Positions 51,757-64,000 of a stretch of DNA of 64,000 bases are shown here, piece by piece. Numbering within the stretch: the first letter of the stretch is position 1; each line of letters begins with the position of its first letter. The stretch spans positions 1 through 64,000 of the forward strand of contig CAMPDV010002117.1 in NCBI GenBank assembly GCA_946699065.1, in the 5' to 3' direction. The DNA comes from Loxodes magnus (taxonomy: Eukaryota; Ciliophora; Karyorelictea; Loxodida; Loxodidae). The notes beneath the pieces were generated by a model. That model was given only the letters and a program-made list of their open reading frames with translations. It ran no database searches and had not been told where the DNA came from. Both the position numbers and the translations under genes were made by a program.

Positions 51757-54700
51757 ATGTCTTTTATAAGACTCCTAGTCCTTTTAAGCTTTTAAATATT
51801 ATTTTTATAGTCATATGGATATTTAATTACTCCTCTTACCTCACCCATTTCCTCTAAAAACACAACTTTAACATTTTACTTAGACAAATTTATAAATAGC
51901 GACTTTAATTATTCTTCAGATGAAATAGGCTATTCTTTTAGCTTCTATTTATAAATCAACTTTACGTAAGAATAGCAGCTAGATATACTCAAAGTTTTAG
52001 GAGTAAATCAGTCTCAATTTATTAATTTTTCAGCAGCTTCCTTTAAATAGTAAGAAACTTATGCTTGATACATGAAAATATAAATCTTAACAGACTCCCT
52101 AGAAACATTATAAGTGAGGTAGAATATGAATTCCTCTATGAATTACTTTATTACAATGTCCTATTGAATAAATAAATACTCTTAACAAATTTCCCTTAGA
52201 ATTTGCTTTAGCTCAATATTTCTAAGTGCTAATTGCTAAGATTTCCAGGTTAAAAATAAATTTCTATAGGATATCTAGTTAATTTAATTTTAAAGCTACC
52301 AAACTTACCCAAGCACTTGAAAAATATTCCTTTTACAACTATTCACTTCCAACCATTAACCTTAAGACTTTATACTAAACTAAGATTTCTTTTAAGATAA
52401 ATGAACTAACTCTTAGTGTCTCTAATATAGTGATAAATTATGTACTGATGACTTAATAAAAAACGGACTATATGCTTGGATAGAACCAACCTTATAAAAA
52501 GAGTTTTATGAACTAACTTTAAACTGAAAGCTTTTAACTAAATCTAATATTAAAGATGAAGGGTTTGTTACCTTAGCTGAATAATTCTAGAAAAATTACT
52601 ATGAACTTCCTAATAAACCTTATACATTAATTTATTCCATAGATCTAAGTACCAGTACCATTAGTACTTCTAACTCTTTTATTCTAGGAATACAAGCATC
52701 AAGTACAAACTGTCAGGGACTTTTCCATATTTCTTCAGTGTTTTAAGTAAATTCAACTTATTTAACCTTTCAAGTAGATAGATTTTATAACTCCTAGAAA
52801 ACATCAAAGAAAATTACATTAGAAAAGAAAGAAAAATATTTACTAGGTCATAGCATAAGAGAATATATAGGTGGGCATGAAGATATATTCTGTATTAAAT
52901 CATAAAATACTAACATAATTTGTGATTTCTAAGAGTTTACCAATAACTCATTTTGTACTTTAGACTAAGGAGATTCTAGAATATACATAGGAGGTACTCC
53001 ATCTGGTTTAACTAGTTTTTAATAAATGGAACTTAAAGTAAATATAGTAAAATATTATCCACATATAGGATATAACTATAATAACTTATAAGATATTATA
53101 CAAAATGAGACCTTAACTGACTGTGAAGCTTCAAAAATAAAATTTGGGGGATAAGCTTAGTGCTATAGAGAGGAATAATAATATTTATACTTTTTACTAA
53201 TTGAAGAAATTACATTTAATTGGGAAGAAAATTATGTAATTTTAGGTTCGAATAGTTCTTTTGGAAATTTTGACTGAGTTTCTGATTGGAATTAATGATC
53301 CATTTTATTTACAATTCATTGAGATATTTATTTTTAAAATGAAGAAACTGGTATTTTAAATATCTGAAATAAATAAGATAATTATTATCTAGAAGCGAAA
53401 TACTTAAACGGATTTTATAGAAATGGAGGTGAAAATTGAAACTAATAAAGTATTTATAACTAAGGATACTTACATATAGCACTAATTAAGAATTACTCTT
53501 CTAGCTAATCTCATTTAATTTTAAAATCCTGAAAATAAAGTTCTACCATTTATACTCGTACTGATAATATTAAGTCAATATTAGCTTAAAATTCTGCAAT
53601 TTTTTCAATTAGTTCTTTCTATATTTTTTAAAATAAGTTTAAAGGAACTTATTACAAGATTAAGTTTTTTCCTTATATAGCCTTATCACAGAATGAAGCT
53701 GATTATATTTTTACCAATTATCATGAAATTTGTCATCCATCTTGCTATAACTAGTGTATTGGTCCTGGATTAAATGACTGTTGGTATGATTAATTAGAAT
53801 ATCTGTAATTGACGGATCCTGATTATATTTAAATAAATGAAGCTTTTGATTAAAATAGATTAAGAGATATTTAAACTCCTGATGATGTTTTAACTTTATT
53901 ATTTGTATATAAGTAAACTAAGACTGGCTAATTTAATTACTTTACAGTTACAAACTCTCAAAATAAGAATCTATTTAAATTTACTATAGACACTAACTAA
54001 CTAATATTCTAAGATGATAGTAATTGTTAGATCAATATCAGTACTAACTATATATAAAACTAAGTTTATCTAGTTCTACTTTCTTATCATTAAAGTCCTA
54101 TTAAAACTTATCTATGAAGATACCATACTATAGCTAAATGAAGCTAACCCACTACCTTATTTTATACATTTAGTTCTGGTATAAAATATAGTTGCACTCC
54201 TTTTAGTGGAGGAATTTAAATAAATTCTACTAATTTTAAAATAACTTGAAACTAAGTAGATTAAATACCACTCTTAGATATGAAGCTATTTCCAAGAGCT
54301 TTTCCATTATCTAATATTTAAGGTTTACTGAATTGATATAGCTAATATTTTAAATCTCGCTGTTCAGAGATTTGCCAATCAGAAAGTTGTAATTATATTA
54401 CTGAAGAAGGATGCATCTAATAATAAACGTTAACTTGCAGTAAACATCTTGTATAAAAGGCAATCTGTGATAATACATGTATATCTGGATTTGCATTAGC
54501 TAATAAAACTTCCGTAAATTAGCCATTCTGTTATCCTTGCTATTATAAATAGTTAAAATGTGATGGAATTTTACCAAATAGTACTCTTTAATGTAAGTAA
54601 GGCTTTTATTATAACACAAAATAATGTGTTAAAGAATGTCCTTCCAATTTTTACGCTAACATTAATTGCATATAATGCTATGAGCCATAATTAGGAAATA

Positions 54701-57700
54701 AATGTCCAAGATGCATATAAGATTGTAAAGGTTGTTAATCCATAAATAAATGTAAAATATGCATTAAAAAATAATTTTACAATCAAGTATTTCCTGTAGC
54801 GGGTCTTTGCGTTTGTAAGATAGGATTTGAGTAATTAGAAATAAATTAAAGTAAATATTGTATAGAATCAATTAAAACCACTGAAGATATACTACCTGTT
54901 TCTTAATTTATTTAACCAATAGGAATATAAATTCCAATCACCAACTTATTTGAGTAAAACAATCAAAAAGTAAATCTTACTAATTACTTAGCTTCTTCTA
55001 ATTTAATTAATGACTGATCACTAGATTTTTGAATTAAGCCTTTTATTAAAAATATTTCTAATGTTGCTCTTTTTTCATTTGAAGATACAAGTAATTAAAA
55101 TAAAATACTTTTATCAGTAACTATATAAAATGACTATAATTTTCTATAGGTATGATGAGATATTAACTAATGATATAATTTTCCTTATTATTACAAAGCT
55201 GAATGACATCATATTTATCTAGAAGTTAAATATTAAAACACAAAGTATAATACAACATTATGCTATTCAAGCTTTTGATTTAAATCCTAATGCTTTTCAA
55301 TAATAGATTAGGGAAAACCTCTGTATTAACTGGTAAATGCCTCAACTATATTTAATGTTGGAGAAGTTAAATCTTAAGTGAATTTAAAAAATATAGCTAA
55401 CTATTCAGGCTTAATATACAATCTAACATTCTATAATAACTTAAGAATGAATGATTCTTGGTATGATTACCTAACTTTTAAAACTCCTTGCTGATAATCT
55501 TGTAATGGAATATGCAGTTTTGATAGTCCAGTCTCTAGTTGTAGAAATGAGGGTCATGAACTGTTTAAGGGAAATTGATGGTAAATAAATAGAAATATAT
55601 AGTATTAAATAAATGGTTATAGCTAAGGTTTTTAAGGTGATTTATTTGATAAAGATAGCTAAGCTATAAGTGGATAGTGAATGGTTAATTATTCGATATA
55701 AGAATATAAAGTTGTTTAGTTATAAGCATAATAAGGATATTATATAGAAATATAGCATTAAAGCAACTAATTTATTATAAATCTTTATGAAAATAACACT
55801 ATTAAAGATACTAAACTAATTTAAGTAGCTGACTATTAAGATTTAGGCTAAAAAATATTTTGATGGATTATTTAGTCTTAAGCAAGCTATCCTTATTTAT
55901 TAGTATTTATAAGAAGTTTAAATGATTAATGAGTTTCTGCAATGTTAAATATCTAAAGTCCTAATATAATAAAGTTAAAGCATGGTGAGAAGTCATTTAT
56001 ATAGTTTGGCTATAGTTAAGTAAGTTATTCTATACGCAATTTATAAATAAACTAATAGAATTAGAATTTTGAGTGATAATGCGACTCTACTAATTAGTAC
56101 AATTAAATATACCCTAATTATAATAGCCTTTGTGATTGCAGTGTATGCTATATAAGATAATATGGTTAATAGGATAATGTTTGATGTACTTATTAAACAG
56201 GTGATTTAGGATAAAGGTATCCTGTTTAAAAATGTAGGTATCCAAGTGATGAAGTATTTATAGGTTAAATAAATAAAGATAGGTAAATGTATTTCTAAAA
56301 GCCTTAAAGCTCTTTTATTATTAATAATCTTACTTAATAACTCTAGAGTTTCTCAAATTCCAAAAGCTTAGTATTTTACTTTTGAATCAAGTTTAATTAA
56401 ACTTAAAACTAAAATATGTTTATTCTATCCTTTATAAACAATAATCAGTAGCAATTCTCTTTATACTTACTTGGATAAACTTCATAAATACAAGCTAGAT
56501 GAAATGTAACTAATAAGGCAAGATTTAGTATATGTAATACAATAGAATGACATTAGTTAATATTTGCTTTCCATGAAACTAACGACACCATTTATTGCTA
56601 TTCCAGTTATAAGTTTCCTTCTAAATGTCTTAGATACTAATTAATTTAACTATCTCTCTCTAATTTACTTTAGTCTTAACTTTATATAGCATATTCAAAT
56701 GAGACTAATGTTGATAGTTTAGATGCTTGAATAATGGCAATCAGATTTAGTAGTTAATATAGTTTAATTTCTGAATAAGGAGAGAAATTGATAGATTGTT
56801 GAGGTTTATTAACTCCATGCTGACTTAATTGTAAGGGAAGTTGTATAAATGATGATCCTTAATTAGATGAAGGATGTGATGATAGTTATAAGTATGTAGT
56901 TAATAAAGAAATAAACAACTAATAAGGAAATAAATATTGGTATGGAAATGATTCTTAGTTATTTGAGTATGATTTATTTACATAAACTACAATATCTTAT
57001 GCATTTATGATCAACTTTAATTCACTACATAGCTATCCATTCTAATTCTTCTCAATACTAAACCAATATTGCACTCTATCATTCTCTAAATTCCCTAATT
57101 AACTTCATGTTACGTTAAAAGAGATAAAAGCCTTAGGAAACTAATCAACAATAGCTTTAGACTTAGAACATAATCAGTTTTACTATTTTATTCTAATATA
57201 ACAAAAATAGCTATCAAACATGGTATATCAAATACAAGTAAGAATTTAGTCTAGTTTAATCAGCAAATTTGTACAAGCATCATTTAACTCATCTGTCAAT
57301 TGCAACATTGAGTAGAGTTCTTAAAGTTACTTGTAATTTATATAAGAATCTAACTTTACTTACAATTCTCTTTTCCTTTATCATTCAGTAATTTATCCTG
57401 ATTGTGACTAATATAATAATAGTGCAACTTATTTACAAATAAACCATTCATCTATTTAATAGTTCTGCTTCTGCTCTTTAGGATATGTTCTTGAAGCTTA
57501 GCCAGATCATAATAAGAACACTTATTATTGTAAGGAAAGTTAGCTATAGCACTTAGAGCTTTATAAAGATAGATATCCTATTGGTAAATAATAGTTAGAG
57601 AGATTTGGATAATAACTTGTATATTAAAATGAAACATTTATAAACTATAAGTAAGCAAATGAAGCAATAAAATTATCTATGAATACAACTTTTAATTTAG

Positions 57701-60700
57701 ACTTTTGATTTAAATTAGAAAATTAAACATAAAATGATAGTTATGTGCTATTTGATATATGAAGCTATGAAAAATTAAAGCCAATATCATTTTTAAGTGG
57801 TGTAATAGAAATAGAGAAGAGAGTAATACAATTGATATAGTAAGATATAGAAATTAAGTATCCTTATTATGATAAAGTATAATGAAATCACTTACTTATA
57901 AGTTTTAATTCTTCCATGCTAATCTATTGTTGAGGAGCTTATTCATATAGATCATAATGCTATAATTCCATACAAAACTACTCACTTTTATTCTATACTG
58001 AACCATAGTGAAATTTAAGTTTTAGGAATTCTCCAGTTTCTCATGTGAAACATGGATAGGAAATAGAATTTTATAAATGGATATTTGATGTAAAAATAAG
58101 TAATTTATATATTTAAGAATCACTATTAGATTTAGAAAGGTTGATGGATGTATGAACTCACTACACCGAGTGCTAGCAAAATTGCTTAGGTTAGTGTATA
58201 GAAGATAATCCTTTATATATAGTAAATGAGACATGCTTTCTAAATAAGGGAATGCATAGTTTATATGTTGATGAATGAGTAAATATTTCTAAGGATAATG
58301 ATATTATAATAAATGGATCAAATGTTAGTATATTTTACTATGATTAGTTTTTATAAAAGATTTAGATAATTGAATTTATACTCTAGAATAAATCTTCTAC
58401 AGGAGTTAACTTATGCATACTTATATAAGAAGGAAATAAAAATATTTCTTTTACAATAGAGTGGAAATAATAATAGTTTGCAGTTAATTTTAGCATAGTT
58501 GTTGGAGATAAATAATTAACTAATTAAAATTTTAGTTTATAATGCTGACTAAAATAGTTTTAGGCAAAAGTGTTTATAAAAACTGAAATAGTTAATTAAT
58601 CCTAATGTAATATAAGATTTTGCATATAGTTTAGTTCTTTGCAATGACCATTATGTAAAGACTTTATAGTAAATGAAACTATTAAGTTATAACAAGAAAG
58701 CTATTTAAAAATAAGTAGCTTAGAGAATAGCTAATTTAGTATAAACTAATTAAATATTTATACATATGATTATTCTTAAATTTTCACTACAAATCAACAA
58801 TATTAACTTTACTATTTAATCAATCAACAAGATACTTACATTTTGAGTCAATCTGCAGAATGTATTGAGCCTTGCCCTTAAGGATAAGTAAGAACTTCAG
58901 AGAATTCTAGTTGCTCAAATTGTAGCGATCTATTTTATAAATGCTAAATATGTGAGGCTAAAAGATGCAAATAGTGCTAGGATGGATGATTCTTGAATGA
59001 TAATAAGAAGTGTTAAAGTGATTAAAACAATTCTGTATTTAATTACATTGAAATTTCAGAATAAGAGAAACAATTCGTAGATGTTAATTAAGGAATGATA
59101 GACACTTTAGTGATAGCATCATTAGCTGTTGCAGGCGTTTAAGCTGTAATATTAGTTTTAGGAACAAGTTAATCTTTTAACAAAGTTTTTTAGTTAATTG
59201 TAGCCCTTTAGATTATAAGAATAAACGGATTGGTAAATGTAATTCGCCCTGATGTTTTAAATTATTATTACTATAAACTTGGAATGAGTTTTGCTCCTTT
59301 TATTTCAAGTGATAATAATAAAATTCCTTTTGATATAAAGCCTGAAGAATAGAAGATTGAGAACTTTAGTTTTTATTTATAAGGATATGATAATTATTCG
59401 TTTCTTTGCAACTCTTTCGCTAACTTGATCATAATTTCAGCAATCATTAGTATACTACCTTTATTTTATTTATTGATGTGAATTCTAAAATGCTGGAGAC
59501 TTAAAATCAAATAATTTATGAACGCGCAAATTAAATATAAACTTATTTTGTCTAACTTGCTCACTAAAACTTTGGACTTCTGCTTAGCAGCATTTCTTCA
59601 AATAAGCTATATTGATATCAGATCTTTTTATAATATTTTTAATTTAGTTTTAGCTCTAATTATGATGGTAAGCTAATTATATAGATCCTTCAAATTTATT
59701 TCATCTTTAGAATAAAAAAAGTAATTTAAAAATTTTTATCTCTTCAAAGCTAAGGCATGAATCATTTAGATGAAGACTGTGAGCTGGGTTAATTATTTCT
59801 TTCTTATAGACCATTATTTGATGAGTTGAACAATGAAAGCAAATATGCTTTGTACTATTACTTAATATTTGTTATAAGAAGGTTTTTAACATCTATAGTA
59901 ATTTGTATTTTTAGAGACTTTACTATTTTCTAAATAGTTCTCCTAGTTTAAATAAATCTTTACTAGATCATCTATTTGTTCAAGCAAAAACCTTTTAAAA
60001 GAAAAGCCACTTAAATTAGTTAAGTCATTATAGAGCTTTGAATCTTAGTTTTGTTTTTCTTTAATTTAATCTTTTATATTTGAGATCATGGATAAACTTA
60101 ACCCAGGTTATTAAGTACTACCTTCGATAGATGTGGCATCTTTATAGTTTCAGTTAATGTATTCTTAACTGTTCTAGGATTCCTTTTCTTCTTCTATGCT
60201 GCAGTTATGGACTTTATTCAAGAATGCAAAACGAGAAAAAAACTAAAAGAAAACTAGTAAAAACAATAAAAAAGCAATATTATTCATAGTGAACTTTCCA
60301 TTTAATAATATAAAGATTAAAGTACTCTAAGAGATATTTCCTAATGCAACTAATAACTAACACATAAAATAAATTTCATCACTAATCAAGAAGAAGAAAA
60401 GATAAGTAAATTCGATTTATAGCCAAACGAAATAAAAGATGATAGCAGCATTCTAATATAAGGAGATTAAAATTTATCTAATTTATAAATAAAGATACAG
60501 TAATAAAAAGCAATAGATAACAGAAAATAAAAGTTTAAAACTATTATGAATCTTCTATATGAAAAGGCAAAACAATTAGATATTTCTATTAAAACTATTC
60601 ATAAATCTATAAAACGCAAAGAATTTAAATATTATAAGAGAAGAGACCAAATAGATTACTAGCAAAAGATAAAGGATTTTATACTAATGCATTTAAGATA

Positions 60701-60785
60701 AATAGAGTAGGAAAATCCATAATGGTTCAATAAGATTTAGGAGTTAAAAAGCTTTTTCTTGGAAATCCTTAAAAAAATAGACTGA
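51757..60785 (+). CDS. Intact giant cysteine-rich, LamG-like multipass surface protein
   Basis: join(51757..59667,59685..60785), about 3,003 aa, TAA/TAG read as Gln and TGA as Trp. By hand count exon 1 has about 46 TGA and 11 TGG codons in frame. It starts MSFIRLLVLLSFQILFLQSYG, a signal peptide. Several laminin-G/ConA-like modules follow (WSLDFWIKPF near residue 1088, FNLDFWFKLE near 1979), separated by linkers such as NDCWYDQ, CWQSCNGIC, CWLNCKGSC and CQQNCLGQC. Cys-rich stretches occur near residues 870-1030 and 2360-2420. From about residue 2450 the protein has six or seven membrane segments (TLVIASLAVAGVQAVILVLG; GIFIVSVNVFLTVLGFLFFF), then a basic, Gln-rich cytoplasmic tail. Likely a plasma- or ciliary-membrane adhesion or sensing protein; ligand unknown. 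The final TGA aligns with that of copy 2 and is taken as the stop, but could be Trp. Confidence 0.9.
59668..59684 (+). other. 17-nt GT-AG intron in copy 3
   Basis: GTAAGCTAATTATATAG. Unspliced, the frame beyond it loses the conserved membrane domain; spliced, it gives ILQIYFIFRIKKV and later YIWDHGQTQPRL. It is present at the same site in all three copies. Confidence 0.9.
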
Positions 60786-60789
60786 AAAC

Positions 60790-61125
60790 ACTTAAACTTT
60801 TTGATTTTAATATTAATATATAAATATCATATAAAAGTTTAGTAAAATAATTAAATTTTAATTTGAAGATCTATTTAATTGTTTATATTTATAATAGCTT
60901 ATATATTTTTAAATCAGTATTAAGTAAATTAATATTTTAAATAAAATATATATAAATATAGATAATTAAATTTTAATTTTATAAATTAATTAAAATTAAT
61001 TTATATTGTATTTTTTATTTAATATTTGAATGAGAAATAATATTATATGAGTTATATTATTTTTAATATTAATATTAAAACTAAATTTTATTTTTAAATT
61101 ATTATAATTATAATATTATATTGAA
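60790..61125. other. AT-rich gap between copy 3 and Gag-like relic
   Basis: Presumably contains the 3' ends of both convergent genes. No terminator or polyadenylation signal could be singled out in such AT-rich DNA. Confidence 0.5.
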
Positions 61126-61129
61126 GTAT

Positions 61130-62632
61130 CTTCACCTTTATTTGGTTTGTCACATATTAGTTTGCTAGTTTTTTTTTAATATAAGTCTCGACTTCAAATA
61201 TGCTAGAGTCTTCACTGTTATATTTCTTGATAATTTCAAAATTATTTTTCTTGATTTTTTCCGATAGGTCGAACTCCAATCATTTTCTATTGAAATAATT
61301 TACTGCTTTTTAGATATAAGGAGCTTATTTGTTTAGTTGAAGTTTTTTTTCATATACAGAAAACCTTCACTTGTACGGTATATTCTAAATATATTTTACC
61401 ATTTATTCATCATTATTCTCTTATATTTTTATTAAAATTGGAAGCAATTTCTTACTTTATGTTCGGAGCACTTGCAACATCAGCATATCATTATTTTCTG
61501 ACAAGAAATATATTTTGTTACAGGTGTTATACTATTTCCATTGACTCCATTTTTATTAAGTTTTATTCTGGTTTGCATATTTTCTAATTTTAAATTTCTT
61601 TTTACTATTTGCTTAGCCTGTCAAATTTTTCTTTATTTTTTGTAAGTGTGGGCTTAGAGCTAATTCCTATCGTAGTGTTGAATTTTTCGATTTTAGAATT
61701 TCCATAAAGTTTAATAATTAATTAATTTGATGATAAAGATCTTTAATAGCTTTTGATAATTCTTAATTCTCTATCTAAAGAAGGTATATATAATTGACTA
61801 CATCCTACTAAGTGTTATTAGTTTTTTTGGGTGAAGTCTGCTAATTCTTAGGCACCTTTTACATCAATATTTATCAAAATAGATTAACATAATTTCTCTT
61901 TTAATATGATCCTTACGGTTTTATTTATTTTTAATGACATTATTGTTTATGGAAACTTCCTTACTTGCGAAATTATTGACAGTTTCTTTTTATTCTTTCT
62001 CTTCAGTTCAATCTTCTTCTTTTGACTGCTAGTTATCCTCTTCTTGCTCTTTTAAAAATTTATGTCATATTGTTTCTTTTATAATTTTTCTCATTATTAT
62101 GCCATTTGTTTCTTCTATTGATTTATGTAATTCCATTCCTCATTCGGTTTTCTTCTATAAATCTTATCTTCTCTTGACCAGTTTGGTTGATATTTTTTTC
62201 CTCTTCTTTTTAATTTTATTTATGCAATTAATAATGCTTTATTAGGAATCTTTTCCTCTTGCAGAATCAACATCTTATTATATTTCTCTTTTATTGTGTA
62301 GTCAGGTTTTTAATCCTTCTCTATATCCATAGAGTTTCCATTACTCTAGTTTTATAGGATTTTATTGTGTATATAAGGGAAACTAGTTGAAAATAATTTC
62401 TATTTATTTAGTAAAAAGTTTATCTCTTATAATTCCGATTTACTGCTAATCTCCCTTTTTAATAGTTACTTTCTTTTTTAATCTTCACTGCTGTTTATAA
62501 CAAAGTCCTACATTCCTCGTTAAATTCTAAGATTTAAGAGGCTAGGATCTGATTCTCCGATAAATTATCTGCATCTCCTTTAATTAACCTATGGTTAAGT
62601 TTTTGGTATAGAAGAAGTTGAATCCACTGCAT
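61130..62632 (-). pseudogene. Gag-like zinc-knuckle protein, longest copy, frameshifted
   Basis: A minus-strand relic of about 1.5 kb, ATG at 62632-62630 (MQWIQLLLYQKLNHRL). The first half is highly basic and Gln-rich. A middle part reads well in a second frame (DVKGAQELADFTQKN; SLDRELRIIKSYQRSL). A third frame carries a CX2CX4HX4C zinc knuckle, CWCCKCSEHKVRNC (about 61490-61450), preceded by NGNSITPVTKYISCQK. The C-terminal part (LQLNKQAPYI; EFDLSEKIKKNN) is in yet another frame, and the last motif LICDKPNKGE again after a run of nine A (61170-61178). The knuckle is typical of retroelement Gag proteins. Fragments of the same protein occur at 14.2, 34.5 and 35.9 kb, so this is a dispersed element family. 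No reverse transcriptase or integrase was seen next to it. Confidence 0.65.
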
Positions 62633-62639
62633 ATAAATA

Positions 62640-64000
62640 GTCTTTTATAATAATGAATTGATAATAAAGCATGAATTATAAATTAATAAACTAAGTCTCT
62701 TTCTATCTTTATTTGTATTCCCTCTATATTATAAATCCAAATTTTAATCTATTACTTCTTTAATTTAGCTTTACTTTCTTTATTAATTTATTAGTCTTAT
62801 TACATATATTTGGTTCTCTTAATATTTTTATAATATCTAATTTATTAAAATATTAAAGGTTTAATAAAAGAAGAAAGCCCTAATAGATTTAGATTAAATT
62901 TATTATAAACTAAGAAAGCAATTAATTTACTATTAAGCTGCTTAATTATTTCTATTATTGTAATTTAAATAGATAAAGTAAGATATTTAAAGATAAGATA
63001 AACTAAGCAATTTATTTAAATATATGAAATTTATTATAATTAACCAGTTAATAATTATTTCTACTCTATTATTATTTATATTGCTATATTCACTATATTT
63101 GCTTTATATTCCATCTTTTATTTTATCATATTTTCATAGTAAAATAATATTATTCTGTGCAGCTCAATCTAATTCTTTTAATGATTTAGATAATATAAAT
63201 AAAGAATCTATTTGAATAAGTTAATAAATTTGAGAAATAAAGAAACATACTATATATGCATAGTTAATAATTTACTTGCTTAAATTACTTATTTAAATAT
63301 ATTAAATAATACATATATAAATAGTGCTTTTCTTTATTTAATAAGAGTATTATAATTAATCCTTTCTATTTATAATGAATTAAATTATACTATATTAATA
63401 TATTTATACTTAGACTATTATTAATTATTAATTAATTTCTATTATAAGTAAATAAATTAAAGTATATCTTAATTATTATATCATTATTTAATAAAGTTAT
63501 TACTATAAGTTTATTAATACTTAGTAAATACCTAAAACCTTAAATCTCATTTTATTCCTATTTATTTTATTTCACTTCTTATACTTAATCCTTTATTTAT
63601 TCTTATTTAAACCTGCTTTCAACAATTTATCCAAAACTACTCTAATTATAGTCAAATTATTAAAATTCAAAGTTACTTTCTTAGCTTAGGAACTAAATAA
63701 ATATACTTAAATATTAAAAAATCATATCAAAAGCTAGCTTAATGGAAATAAAAAGCACTTAACTTATTTAAAGAATCAAAATATATTATTTTAAAGCAAA
63801 TATAAAATAATACAAATTGTATTTATAATATTAGAATTATCTAAGATAACTATTTGCTAATAGGACCATTAGATTATCTACTAAAAATACATTTTTATCT
63901 AAAAAAGTTTGCTAAAAAGGTAAAATTAAAGTGAAATCACATTTTTAAGTTAAAAAAACTTTTCAAATAGAAAAAACTTATTTTTAAATGCTTAAAAAGC
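62640..64000. other. AT-rich end of window, no supported gene
   Basis: A hydrophobic frame at 63024-63215 is open even in the standard code, with an ATG and about 63 codons. It has no relative in the window and its composition matches the surrounding noncoding DNA, so I leave it uncalled. Nothing else was recognised. Confidence 0.4.

Larger units (their letters stand above)
51640..60785 (+). repeat. Right arm of large inverted repeat (copy 3)
   Basis: Reverse-oriented counterpart of 17298-28145, separated from it by about 23.5 kb. It lacks about 1.7 kb of cysteine-rich sequence present in copy 2; the junction is near 59020. Confidence 0.9.

Noticed and set aside
17298-60785. Inverted repeat as an assembly artefact
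   Set aside because: Arms differ by many substitutions, in-frame indels and a 1.7-kb domain, so they are genuinely distinct sequences.
61130-62632. Programmed frameshifting in the Gag-like family
   Set aside because: Shifts occur in A-runs in different directions and places among copies, which fits decay or homopolymer error better.
63024-63215. 63-codon hydrophobic standard-code ORF
   Set aside because: No homologue in the window and composition equal to flanking AT-rich DNA; Ile/Leu/Phe-rich frames arise by chance there.
1-64000. Tetrahymena or Paramecium origin (code 6)
   Set aside because: Code 6 leaves TGA as stop, which would break the 2,637-codon exon about 46 times at positions conserved between copies.
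1-64000. Mitochondrial or bacterial DNA with TGA as Trp
   Set aside because: Spliceosomal-type introns, TAA/TAG as Gln, a ciliate-type giant surface protein and long noncoding DNA do not fit.

Overview
This window is nuclear DNA from a ciliate with a fully reassigned stop-codon set. It is extremely AT-rich, and almost no long ORF exists under the standard code. If TAA and TAG are read as Gln and TGA as Trp, one gene opens as a continuous frame of 2,637 codons (51757-59667). It continues through a 17-nt GT-AG intron into a second exon of 367 codons. TGA sits where Trp is expected in several motifs and is conserved between copies. That code plus an ultra-short intron points to a karyorelict (code 27-like) or a Condylostoma-like heterotrich (code 28-like). 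It rules out Tetrahymena and Paramecium, which keep TGA as stop. With no unambiguous stop codon, an open frame proves nothing here, so weaker calls rest on homology between copies in the window.

The dominant feature is a triplicated giant gene for a multipass surface protein: signal peptide, several laminin-G/ConA-like modules linked by Cys/Trp motifs, furin-like cysteine-rich repeats, then a polytopic membrane domain. Copy 3 (51757-60785, +) is intact at about 3,003 aa. Copy 2 (17298-28032, -) carries about 1.7 kb more cysteine-rich repeats but has a 1-nt deletion near 24825. Copy 1 (1-2819, -) has lost the whole middle. Copies 2 and 3 form an inverted repeat around a 23.5-kb spacer; copies 1 and 2 are direct repeats. 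The gene segments are far more alike than their flanks, with an abrupt edge upstream of the start codon, as expected from gene conversion.

The remainder is AT-rich DNA holding relics of repeated families, named here for convenience. Family A has six diverged copies (3.4, 13.4, 28.5, 43.9, 47.4 and 51.1 kb), three of them just upstream of the giant gene copies. Family B has two (8.9 and 50.3 kb). A Gag-like family with a CCHC zinc knuckle has four members (14.2, 34.5, 35.9 and 61.1 kb) broken by frameshifts. A small retroelement insertion (42020-42988) has an 18-bp target-site duplication, a TTTAA-repeat tail, a CCHC knuckle protein and much higher GC than its surroundings. There is also a probable decayed RING-H2 finger (45.7 kb) and one compact, GC-richer, highly structured segment (35089-35275) that looks like a noncoding RNA of unrecognised class.

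Layout: 0-9 kb gutted copy 1 and diverged flank; 9-17 kb AT-rich with relics; 17-28 kb copy 2; 28-34 kb diverged flank; 34-37 kb Gag-family pieces around the putative RNA; 37-51 kb AT-rich with the retroelement and relics; 51.7-60.8 kb intact copy 3; 61-62.6 kb the longest Gag-like relic; then AT-rich DNA to the end.
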